Shown in pieces: positions 1 through 10,400 of a stretch of 64,000 nucleotides of DNA. The notes under the pieces are model-generated. The model had not been told where the DNA came from. It made no database searches and saw only the letters and a list, made by a program, of their open reading frames with translations. The stretch spans positions 124,001 through 188,000 of the forward strand of contig NZ_JADLZT010000001.1 in NCBI RefSeq assembly GCF_015453285.1, written 5' to 3'. Source of the DNA: Lysobacter niastensis (GTDB lineage: Bacteria; Pseudomonadota; Gammaproteobacteria; Xanthomonadales; Xanthomonadaceae). How positions within the stretch are numbered: the stretch's first letter is position 1; each line of letters begins with the position of its first letter. A program made the translations under genes and the position numbers.

Positions 1-499
1 CGTTGAAGTACTGCGCGCCCTGCAGCGGCTGGTCGGTGAGCCTGCTCAACCGGTCCATCACCTGGCGGCTCTGCCGATGCGTCATGCCGACCCAGTGGAA
101 ACTTTCTGCGAGGCGGTTCACGTCGTGCTGTGCGAGCGAACCCTGCAGATCCAGCGACAGCTGCCGCGGCGACCGCGCGCAACCCTCCACCAGCGAGCGC
201 CGCTTGGGTATGGGGCCGCGGGTGGTGTCATCGCGATACATGCCGAGCGACACGACCGTGCCGGTCTGCGCGGTGTCGTAGGTGATGCGCGACACCAGCT
301 CCGGCGGGATCGGTGTTGATCTGGCGTTGGCCGAAGCGCAACTGCGGTCCGTATAGACCACTTCGCCGCTTGCCGCTTCACAGCGCTGTATGGCCACTGC
401 GCCGGAATCGTCAGCGAGAGATGCGGTGGGTGAGGCGGCGGCCACGACGATCGTGATCGCGGTGGTACGCACGACAACCTTGGCACGGAACGTCGCCAT
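1..499 (-). CDS. exported DUF4124-like protein, C-terminus cut off by window edge
   Basis: The leftward frame opens with ATG at 499 and stays open to the window edge (166 codons). It starts with a signal-peptide-like stretch (residues 1-29, hydrophobic ITIVVAAAS, cleavage plausible after ASLA). It then shows a short Cys-bounded motif (C40 to C54, with GEVVYTDRSC) like that at the start of DUF4124 proteins, which are small periplasmic proteins of unknown role. The rest is hydrophilic and Arg-rich. No function is claimed. The overlapping frame starting at 504 has shadow-like composition (Arg/Ser/Pro) and was not chosen. The gene points away from metF, which lies downstream of nothing related. 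Confidence 0.6.
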   Translation of the reverse strand, partial: MATFRAKVVVRTTAITIVVAAASPTASLADDSGAVAIQRCEAASGEVVYTDRSCASANARSTPIPPELVSRITYDTAQTGTVVSLGMYRDDTTRGPIPKRRSLVEGCARSPRQLSLDLQGSLAQHDVNRLAESFHWVGMTHRQSRQVMDRLSRLTDQPLQGAQYFN

Positions 500-636
500 G
501 CCAAGATCGTGCGCCACAGTGCGTCATGGCAGGATGCTGAAAACGTGTCCGCGCGCTTAATGTTCGCTGGTGCTGCGGCGATTCAACGCGCGTTTAGCCA
601 TCTTAATGGGGCGCGCGATTTGCTTAATGCGCTTGC

Positions 637-1461
637 TCAACGCAGCCGCGACAGCACGGCCAGTGTCGGCTTGGACAGATTGAGTGTGTAGAAGTGCAGG
701 CCGGGTGCACCTCCATCGACCAGCCGCTCGCACATGCCCGCCACCATGTCGGCGGCGAACTCGCGGATCGCTTCGACATCGTCCCCGAAGGCCTGCATGC
801 GCTTGCCGATCCAGCGCGGGATCTCCGCGCCGCACGCGTCGGAGAACCGGCGCAACTGGCTGAAGTTCGAGATGGGCATGATGCCGGGCACGATCGGCAC
901 GGTGACCCCGATGCGGCGCGCGTCGTCGACGAAACGGAAGTACGCGTCGGCGTTGTAGAAGTACTGGGTGATGGCGCCATTGGCGCCGGCGTCGATCTTG
1001 GCCTTGAAGTGACGCAGGTCCGCGAGCGCGTCGTCGGCCTGCGGGTGGCACTCGGGATAACAGCCGACCTCGATGTGGAAAAAGCCGTCGTGTTCGCGGC
1101 GGATGAAGTCGACCAGGTCGGTCGCGTAACGGAAGTCGCCGGTGTGGCCCATGCCCGAGGGCAGGTCGCCGCGCAGCGCGACGATGCGATGGCAGCCCAT
1201 CGCCTTGTAGCGTTCCAGCAGTTCGCCCAGTTCCGCGCGCGTGCCGCCGACGCAGGACAGGTGCGGCGCGGCATCGTAGCCGTGGACCGCATGCAGCCTC
1301 TCGACGGTCTCCGGCGTGTAGCTCAGCGTCGATCCACCGGCGCCGAACGTGCAGGAGACGTACTCCGGGTTCTGTTCCTTGAGCTTGGCGGCGGCCTTGT
1401 CGAGCTGCGCGCGCTGTTCGTCGGTCTTGGGCGGATAGAACTCGAAGCTGATCGGGGTCAT
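637..1461 (-). CDS. metF: methylenetetrahydrofolate reductase MetF
   Basis: The 274-residue protein begins with SFEFYPPKT and carries the conserved SCTFGAGGS and ALRGDLP segments of MetF, a TIM-barrel flavoprotein. It reduces 5,10-methylene-THF to 5-methyl-THF, the methyl donor for methionine synthesis, in the cytoplasm. Length is close to the bacterial norm (about 275-300). It lies 132 bases downstream of ahcY on the same strand, but a strong intrinsic terminator separates them, so metF probably relies on read-through or on its own promoter between 1462 and 1540. Together with ahcY and metK it makes up an activated-methyl-cycle block. Confidence 0.95.
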   Translation of the reverse strand: MTPISFEFYPPKTDEQRAQLDKAAAKLKEQNPEYVSCTFGAGGSTLSYTPETVERLHAVHGYDAAPHLSCVGGTRAELGELLERYKAMGCHRIVALRGDLPSGMGHTGDFRYATDLVDFIRREHDGFFHIEVGCYPECHPQADDALADLRHFKAKIDAGANGAITQYFYNADAYFRFVDDARRIGVTVPIVPGIMPISNFSQLRRFSDACGAEIPRWIGKRMQAFGDDVEAIREFAADMVAGMCERLVDGGAPGLHFYTLNLSKPTLAVLSRLR

Positions 1462-1540
1462 GGCGACTGCCGGTTCCGGAATGAAGGAAGTCTATCTCTT
1501 CATCGCGATGAATGGAACGTTGAGTGTCCCGATCACGATC

Positions 1541-1570
1541 AAAAAAAACGGGCGCCGAGGCGCCCGTTTT
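1541..1570 (-). terminator. intrinsic terminator after ahcY
   Basis: A perfect 10-bp inverted repeat (1547-1556 with 1559-1568) is followed on the minus strand by a run of eight T. It lies just past the ahcY stop and in front of metF. The plus-strand copy also has a short T run, so it could act weakly in both directions. Confidence 0.9.
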
Positions 1571-1593
1571 CGTGTCACGCGGTGATGCCGCGA

Positions 1594-3024
<1,431 letters not shown>

Positions 3025-3040
3025 TGATTGCTCCGGTTTG

Positions 3041-3069
3041 TCCCCCTCCTCCGCATCGGGAAGAGGGCA
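3041..3069 (-). repeat. repeat-type hairpin between SAH aptamer and ahcY start
   Basis: On the minus strand, CCCTCTTCC and GGAGGAGGG can pair over 9 bp around a short loop. The flanking CCCTCACCCTGCCC resembles the pyrimidine-rich hairpin repeats also seen at 4648-4673 and 21699-21720. It lies between the end of the aptamer and the ribosome binding site of ahcY, where the riboswitch switching structure would be expected. Confidence 0.5.
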
Positions 3070-3098
3070 GGGTGAGGGCGAATCTGCGTTCGCCAAAC

Positions 3099-3172
3099 CG
3101 GGCGCCGTTGCTTCTCAGATCCCGCCGAGCCTGATTCCGGGCTAACCGGACTTGCAGCGCCCCTCGGCGGGA
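3099..3172 (-). promoter_or_regulatory. S-adenosylhomocysteine (SAH) riboswitch
   Basis: Read on the minus strand, the leader holds CCCGCCGAGGGGCGCTGC, a small hairpin, then CAGGCTCGGCGGG and finally CAACGGCGCCC. CCCGCCGAG pairs with CTCGGCGGG (P1), and GGGCGC can pair with the downstream GGCGCCC to form the pseudoknot. These are the hallmark conserved blocks of the SAH riboswitch, an element that turns on ahcY when S-adenosylhomocysteine builds up. It ends 75 bases before the ahcY start. Confidence 0.93.
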
Positions 3173-3230
3173 CGGGGCATTTTATCCGCTCGCACCGGTG
3201 GATGGGTGAACCGGTTCATGCGGCGCATAA

Positions 3231-3260
3231 GAAAACGGGCCGCAAGAGCGGCCCGTTTCC
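3231..3260 (-). terminator. intrinsic terminator after metK
   Basis: An 11-bp perfect inverted repeat (3233-3243 with 3248-3258, loop AAGA) is followed on the minus strand by TTTTC. It separates metK from the ahcY leader, so ahcY has its own promoter between about 3175 and 3230. Confidence 0.85.
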
Positions 3261-3289
3261 TGCATGTCGCGAAGATGCGGGATGCCCGC

Positions 3290-4504
3290 TTACTTCTTCA
3301 GACCGGCGTCCTTGCGCAGCGCTTCGGCGCGGTCGGTCTTCTCCCACGAGAACGCGGTGGCCTTGTGCTTCTTGCCGGCGCCGTCGACGTAGCTGATTTC
3401 CTTCGGCTTGCGGCCGAAATGGCCGTAGCTGGCGGTCGCCTGGTAGATCGGGTGCTCCAGGTCCAGCATCTTGGTGATGCCGTACGGGCGCAGGTCGAAG
3501 TGCTTGCGGATCAGCTTCTCGATCTTGTCGTCCGAGATGTGGCCGGTACCGAAGGTGGTCACCGAGATCGAGGTCGGCTCGGCGACGCCGATCGCGTAGG
3601 ACACCTGCACTTCGCACTTGTCGGCCAGGCCGGCAGCGACGATGTTCTTGGCGACATAACGCGCGGCGTAGGCGGCCGAACGGTCGACCTTCGACGGATC
3701 CTTGCCCGAGAACGCACCGCCGCCATGGCGGGCCATGCCGCCGTAGCTGTCGACGATGATCTTGCGGCCGGTCAGGCCGCAGTCGCCCACCGGGCCGCCG
3801 ATCACGAACTTGCCGGTCGGGTTGATGTGCACCTTGTTCTTCGGCAGCGCTTCGAGCCACTTCTTCGGCAGCACCGGCACCAGGATCTCGGTACGGACGG
3901 CTTCGATCAGGTCCTTCTGCTTGATGTCCGGATCGTGCTGGGTCGACAGCACCACGGCGTCGAGGCCGATGATCTTGTTGCCGTCATAGCGCAGCGTGAC
4001 CTGCGACTTCGCGTCCGGGCGCAGCCACTTGAGCTTGCCGCTCTTGCGGACCTTGGCCTGCTGCTCGACCAGGCGGTGCGAGTAGTACAGCGGCGCCGGC
4101 ATGAACTCCGGGGCCTCGTTGCAGGCGTAGCCGAACATCAGGCCCTGGTCGCCCGCGCCCTGTTCTTCCGGCTTCTTGCGGTCGACGCCCTGGTTGATGT
4201 CGGGCGACTGCTTGCCGAGCATGTTGATGATCGCGCAGGTGTGGCCGTCGAAGCCGACTTCGGAATTGTTGTAGCCGATGTCGTTGATGACCTTGCGCGC
4301 GAGCGCTTCGATGTCGACCCACGCGGTCGTGGTGACTTCGCCGGCCACGATGGCCGCACCCGTCTTCACCATCGTCTCGCAGGCCACGCGCGCGCGCTTG
4401 TCCTGGGCCAGGATCGCGTCGAGAACCGCGTCGGAAATCTGGTCGGCGATCTTGTCCGGATGGCCTTCGGAGACGGATTCGGAGGTGAACAGATAGCTGG
4501 ACAT
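3290..4504 (-). CDS. metK: S-adenosylmethionine synthetase MetK
   Basis: This 404-residue enzyme makes SAM from methionine and ATP in the cytoplasm. The start [18 protein letters not shown] contains the GHPDK ATP/methionine site. [12 protein letters not shown] is the family signature hexapeptide region, and the loop GGGAFSGKD is the P-loop-like segment. Length matches the family (about 385-405). GGAG lies just upstream of the ATG. A minus-strand TATCAT near 4550 is a plausible -10. No SAM riboswitch was recognised in the leader. Confidence 0.97.
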   Translation of the reverse strand: MSSYLFTSESVSEGHPDKIADQISDAVLDAILAQDKRARVACETMVKTGAAIVAGEVTTTAWVDIEALARKVINDIGYNNSEVGFDGHTCAIINMLGKQSPDINQGVDRKKPEEQGAGDQGLMFGYACNEAPEFMPAPLYYSHRLVEQQAKVRKSGKLKWLRPDAKSQVTLRYDGNKIIGLDAVVLSTQHDPDIKQKDLIEAVRTEILVPVLPKKWLEALPKNKVHINPTGKFVIGGPVGDCGLTGRKIIVDSYGGMARHGGGAFSGKDPSKVDRSAAYAARYVAKNIVAAGLADKCEVQVSYAIGVAEPTSISVTTFGTGHISDDKIEKLIRKHFDLRPYGITKMLDLEHPIYQATASYGHFGRKPKEISYVDGAGKKHKATAFSWEKTDRAEALRKDAGLKK

Positions 4505-4836
4505 CGGAGGCTATATCCCCGTATTCGGATGAAAGGATGGCCGCGCATGATACAGGCTCGGCCGTTCCGGCGCATTGTGCGCTTGCGGGATGTTGTCTGC
4601 GGGTTAAGGCCGGGTCTCCCTCTCCCTGGCCGCCTGCGGCGTCCTGTCCCTCTCCCGCAAGGGGGGAGAGAGGTCGAGGCGGCTACTTTGAGCCCCGTGC
4701 TCGCGGGGTCGACGCGCGCGGCGAGTCGAGAGAGGGGGCGCTGTCATCGCGGTGAAGCCAAACCGCCACGCGGCTGTCGCGCCTGGGGCGCAGGCTTCGC
4801 GGCGAGACGCCCCGCCGGGGCGGCCTGCGACGCCCG
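4505..4836. other. intergenic region between divergent metK and acyltransferase genes
   Basis: There is no credible gene in these 332 bases. It must hold the leftward metK promoter and the rightward promoter of the acyltransferase pair. The middle carries a pyrimidine-rich hairpin repeat (4648-4673). The short frames crossing it are Arg/Pro-rich and look like shadows. Confidence 0.6.
4648..4673. repeat. interspersed hairpin repeat (ccctctcccg type)
   Basis: CCCTCTCCCGC is followed by AA and a purine-rich complement (GGGGGGAGAGAGG), forming a hairpin. The same core occurs at 21699-21720 and in degenerate form at 3041-3069. Such non-coding repeats are typical of xanthomonad genomes. Confidence 0.6.
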
Positions 4837-6585
4837 ATGCTGCAATTCGAACGCCGCCTGCAAGAACATTTCCCGCACTGGTTCCGGGGCCGCCGGGCCC
4901 GGCTGGCGCATCCGCTGCTGCGCACGATCGGGCGCTGGTCGCGCTTCGACGCGGTCGATGAGTTCCTCCAGGCCCACGGCGGCCTGAAGGGCTTCGCCTT
5001 CGTCGCCGCCGCGCTCGACTACCTGCAATCGCGCTATCAGGCCGATCCCGCCGAGGTCGCCCGCATCCCCGCCAGTGGCCGGCTGCTGATCGTCGCCAAC
5101 CATCCCTCCGGGGCGCTGGACGCGCTGGCGCTGCTCGACCTGGTGGGGCGCGTACGGCGCGATGTGAAGATCGTCGCCAACGACCTGCTGTCCGCGCTGG
5201 AGCCACTGTCGGACCTGCTGCTGCCCGTGCGCATCCTCGGTGGCCGCCCGACTCCTGAAAGCCTCGAGGCGATCCACGCCGCGCTCGAGGATGGCCAGTG
5301 CGTGATCGTGTTTCCTGCCGGTGAGGTGGCCCGGCTGGGCCTGCGCGGCGTCACCGACGGGCGTTGGCGCCGCGGCTTCCTGCGCTTCGCGCGCCAGAAC
5401 GCCGCACCCGTGCTGCCCGTCCGCATCGAGGCACGCAACTCGGCCTTGTTCTACGGCGCCTCGGCATTGTTCAAGCCCGCCGGCACCGCGCTGCTGGCGC
5501 GCGAGATGTTCGCCCGCCGTGCGCGCCGCATTGCGCTGCGCATCGGCACGCCGCTGACGCTGCCAGCCGAAGGCGATCCGGAGCGCCTGCTGCGGCAGGT
5601 CCGTCGCGAGCTGTTCTCGCTCGGGCGCCCCAGGCCTGCGGGTAGTGCAGCCGACGCCGCCCGGGGCGCCATGGAGGAGCACGGTCTGGGTCCTGCGACG
5701 CTGATCGACGCGGTCGACCCGCTCGCGGTGCGCTCCCGGGTCGAGGCGATGGATCTGCTGGGACAGACGTCCGACGGCAAGCAGATCCGCGTCGGCCGCC
5801 TCGCCGCCGGCTCGCCGCTGCTGCAGGAGATCGGCCGTCTGCGCGAGCTGACGTTCCGCGCGGTGGGTGAGGGCACCGGCCAGCGCCTCGATGTCGACCT
5901 GTACGACAGCTGGTACGAGCACATCGTGCTGTGGGACGACGCCGCATCGAAGATCGCAGGTGCCTACCGCATCGCGCGCGGTGCGAGCGTGCTGGCCGAG
6001 CGCGGCTTGGCGGGCCTCTACACGGCATCGCTGTTCCGCTACGCCGACGATGCGATCCCGCGCATCGCACAGGGCATGGAGCTGGGGCGCAGCTTCGTCG
6101 TTCCCGATTACTGGGGTAGTCGCAGCATCGACTACCTCTGGCAGGGCATCGGCGCCTACCTGGCTCGCCACCGCAACGTGCGCTACCTGTTCGGACCGGT
6201 GTCGATCAGTGCGGCGCTTCCGCTGGACGCACGCGAGCAGATCGTCGCCTACTACCAGCACTACTACGGCAGCCTCGAGCGATGCGCGGTGTCGAAGCAG
6301 CCGTTCGCCTACCGCGCTGCACCGCCGCAGTTCGACGCGGTCGACGCGGCCACGGCGTTCCGCGTGCTGAAGGCGAACCTGGATGCGCTCGGGGCGACGT
6401 TGCCGATGCTCTACAAGCAGTACACCGACCTGTGCGAGCCGGGCGGGGCGCGATTCCTGGCCTTCGGCATCGACCCGGATTTCAGCGACGCCATCGATGG
6501 ACTGATCGAGGTCGACCTGCAGCAGTTGCGGCCGAAGAAACGCGAGCGCTATCTGGGAGCTGCCGCCGCGGAGGCCGCCGGATGA
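4837..6585 (+). CDS. two-domain acyltransferase, probable ornithine-lipid synthase (OlsF type)
   Basis: The 582-residue protein joins a PlsC-like lysophospholipid acyltransferase domain (about residues 70-270; NHPSGALD with H89 and D95, then FPAGEVAR at 159-166) to a GNAT-fold hemolysin/OlsB-like domain (about 310-560; ELTFRAVGEGTG, LYDSWYEHIVLWD, YFFGP-like YLFGPVS). This order matches the bifunctional OlsF enzymes that make ornithine lipids by N- and then O-acylation. The acyltransferase box is H-x5-D rather than the textbook H-x4-D. Its stop overlaps the next start (ATGA), so the two genes are translationally coupled. The substrate is inferred. A general membrane-lipid remodelling role is the safe call. 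Confidence 0.75.
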   Translation: MLQFERRLQEHFPHWFRGRRARLAHPLLRTIGRWSRFDAVDEFLQAHGGLKGFAFVAAALDYLQSRYQADPAEVARIPASGRLLIVANHPSGALDALALLDLVGRVRRDVKIVANDLLSALEPLSDLLLPVRILGGRPTPESLEAIHAALEDGQCVIVFPAGEVARLGLRGVTDGRWRRGFLRFARQNAAPVLPVRIEARNSALFYGASALFKPAGTALLAREMFARRARRIALRIGTPLTLPAEGDPERLLRQVRRELFSLGRPRPAGSAADAARGAMEEHGLGPATLIDAVDPLAVRSRVEAMDLLGQTSDGKQIRVGRLAAGSPLLQEIGRLRELTFRAVGEGTGQRLDVDLYDSWYEHIVLWDDAASKIAGAYRIARGASVLAERGLAGLYTASLFRYADDAIPRIAQGMELGRSFVVPDYWGSRSIDYLWQGIGAYLARHRNVRYLFGPVSISAALPLDAREQIVAYYQHYYGSLERCAVSKQPFAYRAAPPQFDAVDAATAFRVLKANLDALGATLPMLYKQYTDLCEPGGARFLAFGIDPDFSDAIDGLIEVDLQQLRPKKRERYLGAAAAEAAG

Positions 6586-7409
6586 CACCGGCCGCACCTT
6601 CGCTGCCGCCGCGTCGTCGCGCGGTCTTCTTGTCGGACGTCCATCTGGGGTCCAAGCATTGCCACGCCGCGGAACTCGCTGAGTTCCTCGGCGCGTTGCG
6701 TTGCGATCGCCTCTACCTGGTCGGCGACATCGTCGACCTGTGGTGGATGGCGCAACGACGCGCGGCATGGGGCGCGCCGCAGAACCGCGTCATCGAAGCG
6801 CTGCACGCGCTGCGTCGCGGCGGCACGGAACTCGTGTACGTGCCCGGCAACCACGATCGTCCGATCCGGCGTTTCTGCGGACTCGCGCTTCCACGCATGA
6901 CAGTGCGGCGTCGCGCGATCCACGTCACCGCGGATGGCCGCCGCCTGCTGGTCACGCACGGCGACGACTACGACTTCGTCACCCACTTCGGCGGATTCCA
7001 GGAACGCTTTGGCGACTGGCTGTATTACCGCATCCTCACCGGCAACCAGCTGTACAACCGCCTGCGCCGGCGAATGGGCCAGCGCTACTGGTCGTTGTCG
7101 GAATTCCTCAAGCGCCAGAGCGGCGCGGCCGAGCGTTACATCGCGCGCTTCGTGCAGGCCGGCATCGACGATGCGCGCAGGCGTGGCCTGGATGGCATCG
7201 TCTGCGGCCACATCCATCGTGCCGGCCTGTTGATGCAGGACGGCTGCATCTACGCCAATGACGGCGACTGGGTCGAGAGCCTGACCGCGATCGCCGAGGA
7301 CCCGGACGGCACGCTGCGTCTTCTGGCGCACACGGGCGAGACGCTGGCGAAACTGGCGCCGCGCCGCGTATTGGCGATGGACGGTGCGCGTTTGCCGGAG
7401 GCGGCCTGA
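6582..7409 (+). CDS. LpxH-like metallophosphoesterase (UDP-2,3-diacylglucosamine diphosphatase family)
   Basis: The 275-residue calcineurin-like phosphoesterase shows the metal ligands in order: SDVHLGS (Asp, His), VGDIVDLWW (Asp), GNHD, then VTHGDDYD and CGHIHRAG. The DLWW and long helical insert (WLYYRILTGNQLYN) fit the COG2908 family around LpxH, which splits UDP-2,3-diacylglucosamine to lipid X in lipid A synthesis. It is longer than canonical LpxH (about 240) and its residues differ, so it may be a paralogue acting on another envelope nucleotide-lipid. The start overlaps the acyltransferase stop, supporting a joint envelope-lipid role. Confidence 0.8.
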   Translation: MTPAAPSLPPRRRAVFLSDVHLGSKHCHAAELAEFLGALRCDRLYLVGDIVDLWWMAQRRAAWGAPQNRVIEALHALRRGGTELVYVPGNHDRPIRRFCGLALPRMTVRRRAIHVTADGRRLLVTHGDDYDFVTHFGGFQERFGDWLYYRILTGNQLYNRLRRRMGQRYWSLSEFLKRQSGAAERYIARFVQAGIDDARRRGLDGIVCGHIHRAGLLMQDGCIYANDGDWVESLTAIAEDPDGTLRLLAHTGETLAKLAPRRVLAMDGARLPEAA

Positions 7410-7421
7410 CCTCGATGCCGA

Positions 7422-10400
7422 TCAGTCCTGACGCCCTGCAGGCGCCGCGGCCTCACGGGCCTTCGCGGACGTTGCCGGCACGCCGTCGAGCGTCATCGCC
7501 ATCACGATCGGGCTGCTCCACGCGTGCCGCGTCGCGCTGACCGCGATCGAGTCGACGTCGCGGTCGGGATGCGGATTGCGCAGACGCACTGCGTAAAACC
7601 GTGAAAGCGACAGCCAGGACGACTCGGTCGACGTCGTCGCGAACTGGGACAGATACGCAAGGGGCTGCTCGGGCAGGTCGGTGCCGTCGTGCCACCACGG
7701 CCAGACTTGTTTGCGTCCCTGGATCGACAATCGGGCGGTGCTTCCATCGTGGTAATGCAGTTCGACAGAGGCATACGGAGTAGCAGCGAAGCCGGCCGTC
7801 GTACCGTAGCCGGTCAGCAGCACATCCATCGCGGCGAATCGCGGCGCGCGAACCCTGATGGCTTCCACGCGGAAGGGCCGTGCCTTGTCGCCATCGTCCG
7901 GCACGACGCTGCCCATGTCCGTGGCGATGCCGCAATCGATCCAGAAGTCGTGTCCCAGCAGTCGCTGAAGGCCGCGCGGAATGGTGCGCAGGTGGAGGGT
8001 GGGAGGCCAGATGTCGTCGTTGCTCTCACCGAGGACATTGCAGTGGGGTCGCAGGTCGACGAAACGCGGTTCCGTGGGGGGCATGGTAGCCAGCGTCGCG
8101 CCCGGCGAAGAATGCGGTGCCATCGATGCCGCGCCGGGGTCGGCCTGGCGTGGATCGGGCGGCGCGGCATCTCCTGCCGCGACCGGCGCGGCAGCATCCA
8201 ACTGGTCGACGGGCCGCCACAGCGACGCAAGCGACGCCAGTTGTGCGGCCGGGCGTGACTCGCTGGGGATCGGCACCACATACCGGCGCCAGAGCGTCTG
8301 CACCAGCAGCGCATCGCCGTGCTGATCCATTGTCAGCGAATGCAGCGGGTCACCGGGGGCGTCAAGGAGTTGGAGCGGTGGTGTCAGCCATTCGCCAGTC
8401 GTCGCGTCGTAGAGCATCGCGCCCTGCCTGGTACTGACCGCAAGCCGGCGTCCATCGCCGCTGCGTGCCAACAACGCCACCGGGACGCCGCCCGCGAATG
8501 CCGTGGCGCCAAGTCCTTGCGAAGGAGCGAAGCGCAGCAATCCCTTGTCGTAACTGAGCAGCGTCGCGCCTTGCCCGGAAACGGCTTCGAGCCGCACGCC
8601 GCCAATGCCCGGGACCGGAACGTTGTATATGGGCGGGCCGCCCGCGAGGCGCCATCCGCGCAGCCGCGGTTCGCTGGTGAGTGCCCACACCATGCCGCCG
8701 TTCCGATCGACATCGGCGTCCATGATGCCGATACCCCAGAACGCCACGGGATCGGTCACCTCGACGGGCCCCTCGTCGGCATAGAGCGCGCGGCGCGTGG
8801 CCACGACGTCCGCTCCCAGGCGTTGCATCGCCCGTAGCGGTTTCAGTGTCCGGGCGTCCAGCACATGCAGTTCGTTGAAGCGCCAAGCGAGCAGGCTGCG
8901 ACCGTCGCCGGACAGGCGCATGCCGTGCAGCGGACTATCGATTTCGGTCGAGGCCAGCCTCAGCCCTTCCCTGAGGGAGTAGCAGGTGATGAGCGTGCGG
9001 CTGCGCCCCGAAGCGCGGATGACCTGGCTGGCGATGAGCACGCCGCCGTCAGGCGTGGCCAACAGCCGGTTTGGCGAATTACCCAGGGCAATCGGTGGGA
9101 AGCGCGCCTTGCCGCTGCGCCATTCGTTCACATGCAGATGGCGTCCAGCGCTGGCGACCAGCGCATCGCCCTGGCCTGCGAGAAAGGCGAAGCCCACCGG
9201 TTGCGGATAGGCGATCGACGGACCGGCCGAGCGGCGGGTGATGCCATCCATGACCTGGGCACGCGCGCCGTCCACGGCAACGACATGGCGTCCGTCGAAG
9301 GCGGTGTTGCTTGGAAGCGGCGCGGGAGGCCACGGCAGCGGCGATGGCTGGTGCGTGCGCCACAGCCTGATCTCGCCCGTGAATGTCCCCGTCGCGAGCA
9401 GGCCCACGGACGGCGCCCAACTGTTGGAGCGACTGTAGCGCGTCGCCGGAAGGCCAGGACGTTTGTGCAACAGCAGGGCCGGCCCGGGTGTGTCGGGAAT
9501 ACGCCAGACCTCCGCCTCCAGTTCGTTGCGTGCGAGCACCGTCCTCGACCTGCGGTCGAGATCGATGTTGAAGGATCCATCGCCCATCCGTATGGGATGC
9601 GTCTGCAGTTCCCGACGCACCAGATCCCAGACCAGTGCGTATCCGTCGCCGTAGGCGGCTGCAAGCCAGGAGCCGTCGTCGCTGATGCGTACCTGGATGA
9701 CGCTGGCAGGACGCTGGGGCTGCAATCGCGTGAGCGTACCCGTGACGGTGTCGATCAACGAGATCTGGCCGTCGAGATGCCCGAGCACCAGCTGGCCAGC
9801 ATCGGGAGTAAAGGCCCAGGAGCGCAGGATCTGGCTGTCGTCGAAGCGGTACACGAAGCGGGTGCGCAGCGTGTGCGGATCCCAGAGTTCGAGCGCACGG
9901 TTGAAGTCCAGGTCCACGGCCACGTGGCGTCCCTGCGGCGCCAGCAGCCACGTGGGCTGGCCCGCGTCGAACTCGCGCCAGGGACTCACCGCTTGGCCAT
10001 CGGCCACGCGCACCAGTTGCGTGCGCAGATGCTCCGTGCGCACCAGGACGTGACTTCCATCCGGACTGAAGGTCGCGTCGCGGAAATCCGGTTGCGATGA
10101 GGTCCATAGCGCACCGGTATCGAGGTCGAACAGCAGCTGGTTGAGGCCACTGGGGAAGGGCAGTGGATCGGGGTAGGGGCGTGCGCCGAGCAGGTGTTTG
10201 CCGTCGCTGGCCGGCCACAGGTGGCCCAGGTGGGTGGCCTGCATCATGAAGTGAGTGGCGTTGCGCGTATCCGTCCGCCAGCGCTCACGGCCGGACGGCA
10301 GGTCGAACAGACGTACCGTTCCGTCCTCGGTACCGGCGGCAAGCCAGCGGCCATCGTTGGCCATTGCCACGGTGAATACCGGATTGCCGACTCCGATGAC

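Noticed and set aside
4505-4600. SAM riboswitch upstream of metK
   Set aside because: None of the conserved cores of known SAM riboswitch classes were recognised in the metK leader.
4744-6768. Leftward 674-codon frame over the acyltransferase gene
   Set aside because: Shadow of the rightward gene, with Arg/Gln/Ala-rich composition and no domain.
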